DNA of 64,000 bases, taken from assembly GCA_017620015.1 (NCBI GenBank), contig JAFZRE010000035.1:1-64000 (forward strand), written 5' to 3'. A model generated the notes under the pieces. That model did not search any database, was not told where the DNA came from, and saw only the letters and a list, made by a program, of their open reading frames with translations. Shown here piece after piece: positions 24,129-32,477 of this stretch. The DNA comes from Bacteroidales bacterium (GTDB lineage Bacteria; Bacteroidota; Bacteroidia; Bacteroidales; ML635J-15). The translations under genes were made by a program, and so were the position numbers. The stretch's first letter is position 1; the number at the start of each line of letters is the position of its first letter.

Positions 24129-24800
24129 TTATTCCATATACGCAACTTTCTTGTCGTCGCGTGGCTTAGCATCGGGATTTTCGTCCTTGTAACCGAGTGT
24201 TACGGTAAGGTAAACCACATAGTTTTCGGGAAGGTTGAGCGACTTAACAAAGTCGGCGCCCTTCGGCGAGTTGATGTAGTCGCGGCAGCAACCAACAGCG
24301 CACGAACCGATGTTCATCGATTCGGCAGCAAGCAAAATGTTCTGTACGAGCATTCCGCAGTCGCTCTGTCCCCAGTACTGGGTGGTGTCGTATGCAACTA
24401 CGAGCAAAGTCGGTGCATGGAAGAACACGCTTGCATTTTCGTCGGCAAAACGCTCCTTTGCTTCGGGACGCTTCTCAATCATGTCGGCGATTACTTCCTT
24501 GTTGAGATTTTCAATGGCATCCTTGTTCTGCATAACGCGAACTTCCCACGGCTGCGAATTGCGTGCGCTCGGTGCGTTGATAGCGCATTCGAGGATGGTC
24601 TTCAATTCCTCGTCCTTTATCTGCTCGGGCTTGTAGGCACGGATGCTGCGACGGCTCATTATGCAGTCAACTACCTGATTCTTCTGTTCCGAACATTGCT
24701 GTTCCTGTGTGCTGTTTTCTTCTACAGCTTCTGTCTTGTTGTTATTGCACGATACCATAGTGAATACACTCAAGATTAACAAATAAAAACAATTCTTCAT
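24129..24800 (-). CDS. Nitroreductase-family lipoprotein
   Basis: 223 residues. The N-terminus is a lipoprotein signal with lipobox FTMVSC (Cys18), then an acidic linker, then a nitroreductase domain from about residue 48. SRRSIRAYKPEQI is the family FMN-phosphate motif, with NAPSARNSQPWEVRV and GMLVQNILLAAESMNIGSC following in order. Family members reduce nitro groups or quinones with NAD(P)H and FMN. A lipidated, exported form is less usual because both cofactors are cytoplasmic, so it might be a folded flavoprotein handled by another route. A terminator follows. Confidence 0.82.
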   Translation of the reverse strand: MKNCFYLLILSVFTMVSCNNNKTEAVEENSTQEQQCSEQKNQVVDCIMSRRSIRAYKPEQIKDEELKTILECAINAPSARNSQPWEVRVMQNKDAIENLNKEVIADMIEKRPEAKERFADENASVFFHAPTLLVVAYDTTQYWGQSDCGMLVQNILLAAESMNIGSCAVGCCRDYINSPKGADFVKSLNLPENYVVYLTVTLGYKDENPDAKPRDDKKVAYME

Positions 24801-24837
24801 ATACTTAAAAATTTAATGGCATATACAAACAAGAAAA

Positions 24838-24860
24838 GGGAAAGCCCAACGGGTATTCCC
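24838..24860 (-). terminator. Terminator of rpmE2
   Basis: On the minus strand GGGAA and TTCCC enclose an inner CCC-GTT-GGG pairing, followed by TTTTCTT. It is 27 bp after the rpmE2 stop. Confidence 0.65.
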
Positions 24861-24886
24861 TATCCTTTAATATTGCAAGAATGCTA

Positions 24887-25159
24887 CTACTTCTTTGCAG
24901 CAGCACGCTGTTCCAAGTGTTTCTGGTAGCGGTTGCGGAACTTATCGACACGACCTGCGGTATCAACAAGCTTAATCTTACCAGTGTAGAACGGGTGAGA
25001 TGTGTTCGAGATTTCAAGCTTGTACAAAGGATACTCAACACCATCAACAACTATGGTTTCTTTTGTGTTAGCGGTTGACTTCGTAATGAAAACGTTTTCA
25101 TTCGACATGTCCTTGAAAGCCACTAAGCGATACTTATCAGGATGTATTCCCTTTTTCAT
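24887..25159 (-). CDS. rpmE2: 50S ribosomal protein L31 type B
   Basis: 90 residues starting MKKGIHPDKYR, with FKDMSN and ISNTSHPFYTGK, the strongly conserved signature of L31. It has no cysteine at all, so it is the zinc-independent (type B) paralogue rather than the CxxC form. In many bacteria type B replaces the zinc form under zinc limitation; in Bacteroidetes it is often the only copy. It has a consensus promoter and its own terminator. Confidence 0.96.
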   Translation of the reverse strand: MKKGIHPDKYRLVAFKDMSNENVFITKSTANTKETIVVDGVEYPLYKLEISNTSHPFYTGKIKLVDTAGRVDKFRNRYQKHLEQRAAAKK

Positions 25160-25200
25160 TGTATTTAACTTTTAAATTATTCTTACTAATTTTTGGACGG

Positions 25201-25231
25201 CAAAGGTACTGCTTTTTTTTTAATCCACAAA
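25201..25231 (-). promoter_or_regulatory. Bacteroidetes-type promoter of rpmE2
   Basis: On the minus strand TTTG (25231-25228), a 19-bp spacer and TACCTTTG (25208-25201) match both consensus elements. The leader to the ATG at 25159 is about 35 nt. Confidence 0.8.
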
Positions 25232-25288
25232 ATTCTGTTCAAAAATATTCCAAGTTTTTTATTTGCTGTTATTTTAGTTCATAACTTG

Positions 25289-26200
25289 CTATCTTACACG
25301 GACTTTGCGTCCAAGTTGGAGCACTGTGTTAGGTGTAAGATTGTTGTTGAGCGAACAAATTTTGCTTACCGAAGTTCCATATTTGCGGGCGAGAGCGCTC
25401 AAAGTGTCACCCTGACGGATGATGTGCCATGTGCCTTCGCCAGTCTCGACCGTATTTGCAGACGATGACGACGATGACGACGAATACCTCGAAGTCGAGT
25501 TAAGCTTGTTACGCGGCAGCACAAGAGTGTCGCAACGCAGAGTTGTGTCCTTCCAGTTGACAATCGTCTCGGGGTCGAACGGAAAGCCTTTGTACCTTGT
25601 CTCGAAATGCAAGTGCGGACCAGTACTTCTTCCTGTACTTCCACCAAGACCAACAACTTCGCCCACATCTACAGGCTCGTTTTCGCGCACCAGAATCTTT
25701 GACAAGTGACCATAGTAGGTTTCAAGTCCATTTGCGTGACGCACAACGACCAAGTTTCCATAACCACCGCAATAGCCAGTGTACCTAACCTTGCCTTCGA
25801 AAGCCGAATATACGGGGTCGCCAATATTTAATGGTATGTCGCTGCCAGTGTGTGCACGTCCATGACGCCAGCCGTACTTTGAATACACAAAGCCTACACG
25901 TGGCATGCAAAAATCAGTGGAATCTTCTATTAGCGGCAGCACTATGGTGTCGGGAAGGGTTGTGATATCGAAATTCCTATGCGCATTGTGGTCGGTAGTA
26001 ATCCAGTCGACATCGTACATTTCGGAATTGACATGCTTGGGCTTTGGCTTTACGAGCGAATCCCAAGTCATATCGCTGTATATTACTATTTTGACATATT
26101 TGTCGGAAGTGGATAAAGTATCCACCGAAACCTTGGCTACGCCTTGTGCAAAAATTTCGGCGGATAGAAACAATAAAAACAAAAACAAACATTTATTCAT
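25289..26200 (-). CDS. M23-family endopeptidase with C-terminal LysM domain
   Basis: 303 residues. A signal peptide ends near AEIFAQG (about 19). The peptidase domain spans about 100-215 with zinc ligands H117 and D121 (HTGSD) and H198 (HLHFE). A poly-serine linker (240-248) leads to a LysM peptidoglycan-binding domain (about 258-302). This domain order fits a periplasmic cell wall hydrolase or an activator of one; all M23 ligands are present, so it is probably active. The -7 element lies only 5 bp before the start codon, so the mRNA may be leaderless. Confidence 0.92.
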   Translation of the reverse strand: MNKCLFLFLLFLSAEIFAQGVAKVSVDTLSTSDKYVKIVIYSDMTWDSLVKPKPKHVNSEMYDVDWITTDHNAHRNFDITTLPDTIVLPLIEDSTDFCMPRVGFVYSKYGWRHGRAHTGSDIPLNIGDPVYSAFEGKVRYTGYCGGYGNLVVVRHANGLETYYGHLSKILVRENEPVDVGEVVGLGGSTGRSTGPHLHFETRYKGFPFDPETIVNWKDTTLRCDTLVLPRNKLNSTSRYSSSSSSSSANTVETGEGTWHIIRQGDTLSALARKYGTSVSKICSLNNNLTPNTVLQLGRKVRVR

Positions 26201-26204
26201 GCCA

Positions 26205-26212
26205 CAAAGGTA
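26205..26212 (-). promoter_or_regulatory. -7 element very close to the M23 peptidase start codon
   Basis: On the minus strand TACCTTTG ends five bases before the ATG at 26200. CAAG on the plus strand at 26232 (CTTG on the coding strand, one base off TTTG) sits at the -33 position. The expected start of transcription coincides with the start codon. Confidence 0.6.
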
Positions 26213-26349
26213 AGCAAAAATGATGAAAAAACAAGTTTTCTTTGCAAAGTCATATAGTTGTTGGTGTTTGTAATATACTTCTGTGGTAATACAATCTACA
26301 AATAAAGCATCGGCTTATTGGAAGGCATTCATAGTGCACAAAAACAAAA

Positions 26350-26372
26350 AAGCCACTGAATTTCAGTGGCTT
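26350..26372 (-). terminator. Terminator of tRNA-Glu
   Basis: AAGCCACTGA and TCAGTGGCTT form a 10-bp stem with a 3-nt loop, 5 bp after the tRNA. The minus strand then reads TTTTTGTTTT. Confidence 0.85.
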
Positions 26373-26376
26373 TCTG

Positions 26377-26448
26377 CAGTCCGGCGGGGAATCGAACCCC
26401 GATTACCAGAATGAAAATCTGACGTCCTAACCATTAGACGATCGGACC
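26377..26448 (-). tRNA. tRNA-Glu (anticodon TTC)
   Basis: On the minus strand the gene starts GGTCCGATCGTCTAATGG. It has a D-arm with TAATGGTTA, a 5-bp anticodon stem (TCAGA/TCTGG) enclosing TTTTCAT with anticodon TTC, and a T-arm CGGGG-TTCGATT-CCCCG. The acceptor 3' strand is CCGGACT, with a G-U pair at position 1-72 and an apparent A-C mismatch at 7-66. The CCA end is not encoded. Confidence 0.93.
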
Positions 26449-26610
26449 AAAATTCCCATCGTTTTGGGACTGCAAAAATAGTGCGTATTTTTCACATGGC
26501 AAAATGTTTTTTCACTTTTTTTGAAAAAATGTTCGATCTAGAATAATAGAATCGTATAAATTATTATAAATCAAAAGATTAAATATGAACTAGAAGCGAT
26601 GTTTGCGTCT

Positions 26611-26663
26611 CGGATAAAATATCCTTATATTCTTACCTTCGGGAGTACAAATCCCGAAGGACA
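26611..26663. repeat. 53-bp direct repeat, left copy
   Basis: It contains two nested hairpins: GGATA-AAA-TATCC, and CCTTCGGGA with TCCCGAAGG seven bases apart. The copy at 27380-27432 differs at only one position in the loop (c/t). The two copies bracket the lipoprotein gene 26670-27278. Confidence 0.95.
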
Positions 26664-26669
26664 GTTGTT

Positions 26670-27278
26670 TTAATTCGTACTTTCAATCATAACTGGTATA
26701 GTGTCAAGTCTTTCAAGCAAATGAGAATCATACATACCCCAAAAGTATTTTGGGAAAACATAAGTCCATGTGTCTGGCATTTCCCTTTTCTGTACAACAC
26801 ACTCTACTTCAGATGTAATGGGACATTGACGAATATCAAATGAAATTTCCACATTAGAATGTATTGGCATAATTCTACCATACACAATACAATATCTAGA
26901 GAAATCTATGTCTAAACTTCCTCCAATTCTCTCAAAATCACTATTGTTATGAATAACAGCGACAATTGTGTCCGTCGCGTACGAATATACCGTGTCTAAT
27001 CCAATAACTTCGTATGTAATGCCTACATTGCCACAGGAGAAAAGGCTATCAAGATAGATTGTAACATTTCCATCTGGTATTATCATGGGGAAAGTATCCC
27101 AATATTCAGTACAATCATTTATTGTCGTATCTCCCTGCTGGTTTATCAGCGAATCTTCTCTCCTATGATGCTGCTGTTGTTCTTCGTTCGGGATAATCGG
27201 GTCAGGTTCTTCGCATCCCACAAAGATCATCAGTCCTATTGCTACAACAAGTAGTGATATTAAAACTATTTTTTTCAT
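26670..27278 (-). CDS. Lipoprotein of unknown function between direct repeats
   Basis: 202 residues with a lipobox ending LMIFVGC (Cys22), then a Glu/Gln/His-rich spacer (NEEQQQHHRRED) and a beta-rich domain with four scattered cysteines. No family is recognised. A TATATTTG promoter-like element lies upstream on the minus strand (27306-27313). Near-identical 53-bp repeats lie just outside both ends (26611-26663 and 27380-27432), so the gene behaves like a cassette that may have been inserted or could be lost by recombination. It should sit in a membrane facing the periplasm or surface. Confidence 0.7.
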   Translation of the reverse strand: MKKIVLISLLVVAIGLMIFVGCEEPDPIIPNEEQQQHHRREDSLINQQGDTTINDCTEYWDTFPMIIPDGNVTIYLDSLFSCGNVGITYEVIGLDTVYSYATDTIVAVIHNNSDFERIGGSLDIDFSRYCIVYGRIMPIHSNVEISFDIRQCPITSEVECVVQKREMPDTWTYVFPKYFWGMYDSHLLERLDTIPVMIESTN

Positions 27279-27379
27279 GGCTCAACATTTTAAATGATTT
27301 CGTCACAAATATACGCATTGTTTTCTAATGTGCAATAAAAAATTGGATTTCGATAGCAAAAGCAACGTTTCGTGTCCGA

Positions 27380-27432
27380 CGGATAAAATATCCTTATATT
27401 CTTACCTTCGGGAGTATAAATCCCGAAGGACA
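27380..27432. repeat. 53-bp direct repeat, right copy
   Basis: Same orientation and the same two hairpins as the copy at 26611-26663, with one mismatch. The flanking bases outside the 53 bp differ (gcgtct versus gtccga). Confidence 0.95.
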
Positions 27433-27442
27433 CATACAAAAA

Positions 27443-27466
27443 AGGTCGGAAATGTATTTCCGACCT
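27443..27466 (-). terminator. Terminator of the yebC-type gene
   Basis: AGGTCGGAAAT and ATTTCCGACCT pair over 11 bp with a 2-nt loop. On the minus strand a run of six T follows, 24 bp after the stop codon. Confidence 0.85.
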
Positions 27467-27489
27467 CATTATTTTAAAGAAATAATTTC

Positions 27490-28239
27490 CTATTCTTCCA
27501 TTGCAGCAACGATTTCGTCCGTCATTTCCATATTGTGGAATACGTTTACAACATCGTCGTCGTCTTCGAGAACGTCTATAAGCTTCAAAACACCCTTTGC
27601 ATCATCTGCAGAAATAACCTTGGTGTCGTTCGGGATTCTTCTGAGTTCGGCACAGGTAGGAACGATATTCATTTCTTCCAACTTCTTGTTTACGTTGCCG
27701 AAATCTTCGAACGAGCAAGTTACGGTAATGGTTTCTTCATCCATTTCGATGTCTTCTGCACCAGCGTCAATAATTTCGAGTTCGAAATCGTCCATGCTTA
27801 TAGAATCCGACATTGGAATCTCGAAAACGCCCTTGCGTTCGAAAAGGAAGCTCAACGAACCATTGGTTCCGAGAGTACCGTTGAACTTGTTGAAAGCTGC
27901 GCGTACCGACGAAACGGTTCTGTTGTTGTTGTCCGACAAACATTCAACGAAAAGAGCGATACCATGAGCTGCGTATCCTTCGAAAGTGATTTCCATGAAG
28001 TTTGCACCGTCCTGGTCACCTTTCTTGATAGCTCTTTCGATATTGTCCTTAGGCATGTTGACACCTTTTGCATTCTGGACTGCAAGCCTCAATTTTGCGT
28101 TATAGTTGGGGTCGGTTCCTCCACCTTCCTTTACTGCTATTGTTATTTCCTTTGCTAACTTTGAGAAGATTTTCGATCTCTTAGCGTCCAATGCGCCCTT
28201 CTTTCTCTTAATCGTTGACCATTTATTATGTCCTGACAT
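27490..28239 (-). CDS. YebC/PmpR-family protein
   Basis: 249 residues starting MSGHNKWSTIKRKK, the hallmark of the YebC/TACO1 family. GGGTDPNYNAKLRLAVQNAK and MPKDNIERAIKKG follow, then the family's middle YEGY-like FEGYAAHG and DNNNRTVSSVR segments. Members were first described as DNA-binding regulators and are now also known to relieve ribosome stalling at proline-rich stretches. The length is normal for Bacteroidetes. It is a single transcription unit with a TAATTTTG -7 element (28291-28284) and a strong terminator. Confidence 0.95.
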   Translation of the reverse strand: MSGHNKWSTIKRKKGALDAKRSKIFSKLAKEITIAVKEGGGTDPNYNAKLRLAVQNAKGVNMPKDNIERAIKKGDQDGANFMEITFEGYAAHGIALFVECLSDNNNRTVSSVRAAFNKFNGTLGTNGSLSFLFERKGVFEIPMSDSISMDDFELEIIDAGAEDIEMDEETITVTCSFEDFGNVNKKLEEMNIVPTCAELRRIPNDTKVISADDAKGVLKLIDVLEDDDDVVNVFHNMEMTDEIVAAMEE

Positions 28240-28443
28240 ATAATATATATTTATGTTAAACTTCTATTCCTAGAATTGAGGTACAAAATTACAAAAATAA
28301 TTTTTTACACATATTATTTATGTCAAAAAATTTATCAAACACACAAAAAAACACTCTGCGACAAATGGAAATGCAATGATTTTACACCTATAATAATATT
28401 GAGGACCTGATTCTTAGGAAAAGTTAAATGGATATGCATAACA

Positions 28444-28605
28444 GATGCTGAAATAAATTTAGCATGACAGTTTGGGAGCAGCATGACGAGAAACAACGCA
28501 CCCTTTTTGTCATCCCGAACTTGTTTCGGGATCTGAAAAGGGTGTGCAGGATGTAAAGAATAGAGTAATAATAGTAACGGATGCTGAAATAAATTCAGCA
28601 TGACA
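28444..28605. repeat. Intergenic hairpin repeats upstream of map
   Basis: Two copies of gatgctgaaataaatt(t/c)agcatgaca (28444-28469 and 28580-28605) flank a different hairpin, tcatcccgaac-ttg-tttcgggat, near 28510. A relative of the latter (tcaccctgaacttgtttcagggtc) follows the giant gene at about 10624. No gene is seen from 28240 to 28658. Confidence 0.75.
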
Positions 28606-28633
28606 ATGAAGGGCGTAAGTCGTAAATTATATT

Positions 28634-28641
28634 TATTTTTG
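28634..28641 (+). promoter_or_regulatory. -7 promoter element of map
   Basis: TATTTTTG fits TAnnTTTG, 18 bp before the start codon. No clear -33 element. Confidence 0.45.
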
Positions 28642-28658
28642 CAAAAATTTTCAAAACG

Positions 28659-29495
28659 ATGTCAAAGAAAGAATACGCACCGCTTCTACCGATAGAACTG
28701 CGGAACAAAATAAAGGAATACAGGGCAAAGGGATACAAAATTCCGCCACTAAGAATAATCCGTAGCGAAGAACAGATTGCCGGCATACGCGAAAGCGCAA
28801 AGATAAACACTGCGCTGCTCGATTACTTGTCGGAAAACATCCGCGAGGGTATCACAACTCAGGACATCGACGACATGGTTTACGAATTCACAACCTCGCA
28901 CGGAGCAATTCCAGCCCCGCTTCACTACGAGGGCTTTCCAAAAAGCTGCTGTGTGTCGCGCAACGAAATAGTCTGCCACGGAATCCCGAGCAAGAAGGAA
29001 TTTCTGCACAATGGCGACATCGTAAACGTTGACGTATCAACAATTTACAACCGCTATTTCTCCGATGCTTCGCGAATGTTCATGATTGGCGATGTAAGCG
29101 AGGAATGCAAGCGACTGGTAAAGGTTACCAAAGAATGCCTCGAAATAGGAATCGCCACCGCACAGCCATGGGCACGCATGGGCGATGTTGGCGCAGCAAT
29201 TCAGGAACACGCTGAAAAGAACGGATACTCTGTTGTGCGTGAACTTTGCGGACACGGCTGCGGAGTGAAATTCCACGAACCGCCCGAGGTTCTGCACTAC
29301 GGCAAACGTGGTACCGAAGAACTTATCATCCCAGGCATGACTTTCACCATCGAACCGATGATTAACATGGGCAAGAAGGAAATCTTCATCGAGGAAAACG
29401 ACTGGACAGTCGTCACCAAGGACCTTAAGCCCTCGGCACAATGGGAACACCAGATACTTATTACTGAAACAGGAAACGAAATTTTGACTTATTAG
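28659..29495 (+). CDS. map: Methionine aminopeptidase, type I
   Basis: 278 residues. It removes the N-terminal methionine from nascent proteins. All family metal ligands align with the known spacing: D125 and D136 (11 apart), H199, E232 (33 further) and E263, plus H89 and H206 of the substrate site. A 35-residue basic extension with prolines (LPIELRNKIKEY ... YKIPPLRIIRS) precedes the catalytic domain; it resembles neither a signal peptide nor a zinc-finger. The nearest promoter element is TATTTTTG at 28634. Confidence 0.95.
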   Translation: MSKKEYAPLLPIELRNKIKEYRAKGYKIPPLRIIRSEEQIAGIRESAKINTALLDYLSENIREGITTQDIDDMVYEFTTSHGAIPAPLHYEGFPKSCCVSRNEIVCHGIPSKKEFLHNGDIVNVDVSTIYNRYFSDASRMFMIGDVSEECKRLVKVTKECLEIGIATAQPWARMGDVGAAIQEHAEKNGYSVVRELCGHGCGVKFHEPPEVLHYGKRGTEELIIPGMTFTIEPMINMGKKEIFIEENDWTVVTKDLKPSAQWEHQILITETGNEILTY

Positions 29496-29605
29496 GCTAG
29501 CAGTCTAACAGGCTCACAGTCTTGCAGTCTAACAGACTGACTGGTCTTCTGTTGGACAGGTCTTCTGCTCGACAGTTAGCCTTTTAGCCTGTCAGCCTGT
29601 TGGCC
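29496..29605. repeat. Low-complexity CTAACAG/CAGTCT repeat tract
   Basis: The gap is made almost wholly of variations on gtctaacaggct, cagtct and gacaggtcttctg. The same words fill 37500-37587 and part of 23845-23880. It could fold on itself between the convergent map and MBOAT genes and might serve as a terminator region. Confidence 0.7.
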
Positions 29606-31264
29606 TTAGAATTGGAAATAAATGAACGCCTGCATGTCGGAACAAATCGACTGATATACAGCGAATATCACTACCAGCACAACAACAGCATGAACCCAGT
29701 GCGGCATATCGATGAACTTGTCGCGCCACTTGTCTTTCAACCTTCCGCTGAACCAATGCGTCAGATAGCCGAAAGCCATCAACAGGAAGACTTTATAATA
29801 AGCCAAAATCACTGCTGGAACATACTCGAAATGGAAATTAGTGAATACATTCTTGAACATCGCTATTGCCGTGTCGAAATCCTGCGAGCGGAAGAATACC
29901 CAGGTTACCGTTATAAATAGGAAGGTGTTGAGAACCCTGATAAAATTCATAAATCCACTGTTGAACTTTGCAAACGGACTGATTTTCTGCCAGTACTTGT
30001 CGAAAATTAAGCCCACGCCGTTGAGTCCGCCCCACACGAGGAAATTCCAGCTCGATCCGTGCCACATACCACCGAGAAGCATGGTTATCAATCGGTTGAT
30101 GTTCGACTTGATGCCATCTGCCACCGAAGGCACAAACCTTATCAGTAGGAACAGCACGAGCGCAAATGCCAGTATTGCAACTGTAACAATCCAACTCGAT
30201 GCCATCAGCATGATTACCAGCAAAATGAAACCGAAGTTCAGATAGGTTCCGATAGTTGCCTTGCGGTTTCCTCCAAGTGGAATATATAGGTAGTCTTTCA
30301 GCCACGACGACAGCGAAATATGCCAGCGCGTCCAGAATTCGGAACAGTTTTTCGACTTGTACGGCGAGTTGAAGTTCTTGCTCAGACGGAAGCCCATCAG
30401 CAAGGCAACACCTATGGCGATGTCGGTGTAGCCAGAGAAGTCGCAGTAGAGCTGCAACGAATAGCCGAACATCGCCATCAGCGACTCAAAGCCAGTGTAC
30501 ATGTCGGGGTTGGTGAACACACGGTCGATAAAGTTGACTGCAATGTAGTCGCCAATCATAATCTTCTTTACCAAGCCTTTGAGTATCATAAATACTGCCG
30601 AGCCGAACTCGTAGCGCGTAAGCGAATATTTCTGGTAAATCTGTGGCACAAACTCCGACGCACGGACAATAGGTCCGGCAACCAGCTGCGGGAAAAACGA
30701 CACATAGAATCCAAAGTCGATTATGTTCTTTACAGGTTCTAGCTTACGACGGTAAATGTCTATTGTGTAGGACATTGTCTGGAAGGTGTAGAACGAAATT
30801 CCAACCGGCAGGAATATTTCCGACAGGTTGAACTGCGTACCTACGAGCATATTCGACAGCCCCGCGAGGTAGTTTGTCGCCACCAGATGCGTCCCGAACA
30901 TCGAATTGAAGGCATCGACAAAGAAAAATGTGTATTTGAAGTACGAAAGTATGAAAAGGTTTATGAAAACACTGAGTATCAAATAGGTCGTCCGCTTGCC
31001 TTCCTTTTCCGACCTATGTATTGCACTGCCGATGAAATAGTTCAGTATAATGTTAACTACCAGCAGGATAAAGAAAAATCCGCTCGACTTGTAGTAGAAG
31101 AACAAGCTTGCAAGGAATAGATACAACGACCTAAGTTTAGGTCGGTTGCAAATGAACGAATATCCGAACAGAACCACTGCGAAGAATATCCAGAAGAACA
31201 TCTTCGTGAAAATCAGAGGTGAATTCTCATCGTACAGAAATATGCTTTGCAAAAACTCAATCAC
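29606..31264 (-). CDS. AlgI-like MBOAT O-acyltransferase
   Basis: 552 residues, an integral membrane protein with about 11-12 hydrophobic segments. The MBOAT (PF03062) region includes LLGGMWHGSSWNFLVWGGLNG-type sequence with the invariant catalytic His402 and the upstream FWTRWHISLSSWLKDYLYIPLGG motif typical of AlgI/DltB-like transferases. These move acyl groups across the membrane to exported polysaccharide or other acceptors. The usual partner (AlgJ/SGNH esterase-like) is not adjacent, so the acceptor is unknown. A consensus promoter is upstream. Confidence 0.92.
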   Translation of the reverse strand: MIEFLQSIFLYDENSPLIFTKMFFWIFFAVVLFGYSFICNRPKLRSLYLFLASLFFYYKSSGFFFILLVVNIILNYFIGSAIHRSEKEGKRTTYLILSVFINLFILSYFKYTFFFVDAFNSMFGTHLVATNYLAGLSNMLVGTQFNLSEIFLPVGISFYTFQTMSYTIDIYRRKLEPVKNIIDFGFYVSFFPQLVAGPIVRASEFVPQIYQKYSLTRYEFGSAVFMILKGLVKKIMIGDYIAVNFIDRVFTNPDMYTGFESLMAMFGYSLQLYCDFSGYTDIAIGVALLMGFRLSKNFNSPYKSKNCSEFWTRWHISLSSWLKDYLYIPLGGNRKATIGTYLNFGFILLVIMLMASSWIVTVAILAFALVLFLLIRFVPSVADGIKSNINRLITMLLGGMWHGSSWNFLVWGGLNGVGLIFDKYWQKISPFAKFNSGFMNFIRVLNTFLFITVTWVFFRSQDFDTAIAMFKNVFTNFHFEYVPAVILAYYKVFLLMAFGYLTHWFSGRLKDKWRDKFIDMPHWVHAVVVLVVIFAVYQSICSDMQAFIYFQF

Positions 31265-31283
31265 AATCCAAAATTTGAGGGCG

Positions 31284-31314
31284 CAAAATTAATGTATAAT
31301 TGATAATGAACAAA
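31284..31314 (-). promoter_or_regulatory. Bacteroidetes-type promoter of the MBOAT gene
   Basis: On the minus strand TTTG (31314-31311), a 19-bp spacer and TAATTTTG (31291-31284). The leader is about 15 nt. Confidence 0.7.
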
Positions 31315-31398
31315 GGACAATTAACAATTAATAATGACGATTCTTCTGCCATCGTCTAGTATATTGCAGTACATAGCAGGATGTCTGTATAATTAGTT

Positions 31399-31429
31399 TT
31401 TGCAATACCAACATTAATATGTATCTTTG
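31399..31429 (+). promoter_or_regulatory. Bacteroidetes-type promoter of the DUF3142-like gene
   Basis: TTTG at 31399-31402, a 19-bp spacer and TATCTTTG at 31422-31429 match both elements. It is back-to-back with the MBOAT promoter in a 193-bp divergent gap. Confidence 0.8.
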
Positions 31430-31457
31430 TTGCTAGACAAATTTTATTTTTTCGGAA

Positions 31458-32477
31458 ATGGGAATGAAGGCTAAATGGCTTATATGCTTATCAATAGTGT
31501 CGCTCTGCCTATTTGCAATATTAGGCTGTAGTGACAAGAAGAAGGAAGTTGTAGCGAAAGGAAATGCAGTGTACTACTGGCGCACTACTTTCAGGATGAA
31601 CGACTACGAACGCAATTTTATAAAGGACCACAACATTACGAAGATGTATGTCCGTTTCTTTGATGTGGTAGAAAATTGGGACGGTAGGATTATGCCTGTC
31701 GGAACTATGATTTTCATCGATAAGGTTCCGCAGGACATCGAGATTGTGCCTACGGTTTATATTTCGTCGGAAGCGATTGCCAGGTACGAGGAAATCAAGG
31801 ACAAGTTGCTTGCACGTATCGAAGATATGGCTTCGGCAAATGGCGTCAAGTACGGCGAAATACAAATCGACTGCGACTGGACGGAAAGTAGTGCCGAGAA
31901 ATATTTTGCCTTCATGAAGGAGTTCAAAGCTATGCTAGAACCCAAGGGCATAGGGCTTTCAACCACGGTTCGTATGTTCCAGCTCGACTACGAGGTTCCT
32001 GTGGCCGACTATGGTGTACTAATGTGCTACAATACCGGCGACATCAAAAAATGGGAAACCGACAATTCTATACTCGACATCAAGGATGTAAAGCCGTACG
32101 CAAAAAAGTTGGGCGGCTACGATTTGCCTTTGTCGATTGCTTTGCCTTGCTTCTCGTGGGACGTAACTTTCGGCGTTGAAAAGAATTTGCTCGGCATCGA
32201 GTACGACAGCTACGATTTTTCAGATACAAAACGTTTTAGCAAGATTTCGGCAAACAAGTACGAAATAGACAAGGACCAGGAGCGCGACTCGTACTACGAC
32301 TATTGGACACCATGCTTTGTCCGTCACGAGGAAGTTTCGCTGAAGGACATTCTTGATGCCAAGGATATGATTGTGTCGGAAATGTCGGATGCTCCATTGC
32401 AAATAGTTTTGTATCAGCTCGATTCTGTTAACCTTTCAAAATTTTCAAGCGATGATGTGGAAAAGATTTATCGTTAG
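31458..32477 (+). CDS. DUF3142-like lipoprotein
   Basis: 339 residues with a lipobox FAILGC (Cys24). The body reads as a TIM-barrel-like domain: ITKMYVRFFDV, then EIVPTVYIS, then EIQIDCDWTESSAEKYFAFM, GLSTTVR and LSIALPCFSWD. The QID-DWTES segment and the order of strands match what I recall of the DUF3142 family, whose activity is not established; similarity to glycoside hydrolases is inferred from the fold only. It overlaps the following gene by 26 bp and shares its promoter, so the two products probably act together at the cell envelope. Confidence 0.72.
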   Translation: MGMKAKWLICLSIVSLCLFAILGCSDKKKEVVAKGNAVYYWRTTFRMNDYERNFIKDHNITKMYVRFFDVVENWDGRIMPVGTMIFIDKVPQDIEIVPTVYISSEAIARYEEIKDKLLARIEDMASANGVKYGEIQIDCDWTESSAEKYFAFMKEFKAMLEPKGIGLSTTVRMFQLDYEVPVADYGVLMCYNTGDIKKWETDNSILDIKDVKPYAKKLGGYDLPLSIALPCFSWDVTFGVEKNLLGIEYDSYDFSDTKRFSKISANKYEIDKDQERDSYYDYWTPCFVRHEEVSLKDILDAKDMIVSEMSDAPLQIVLYQLDSVNLSKFSSDDVEKIYR

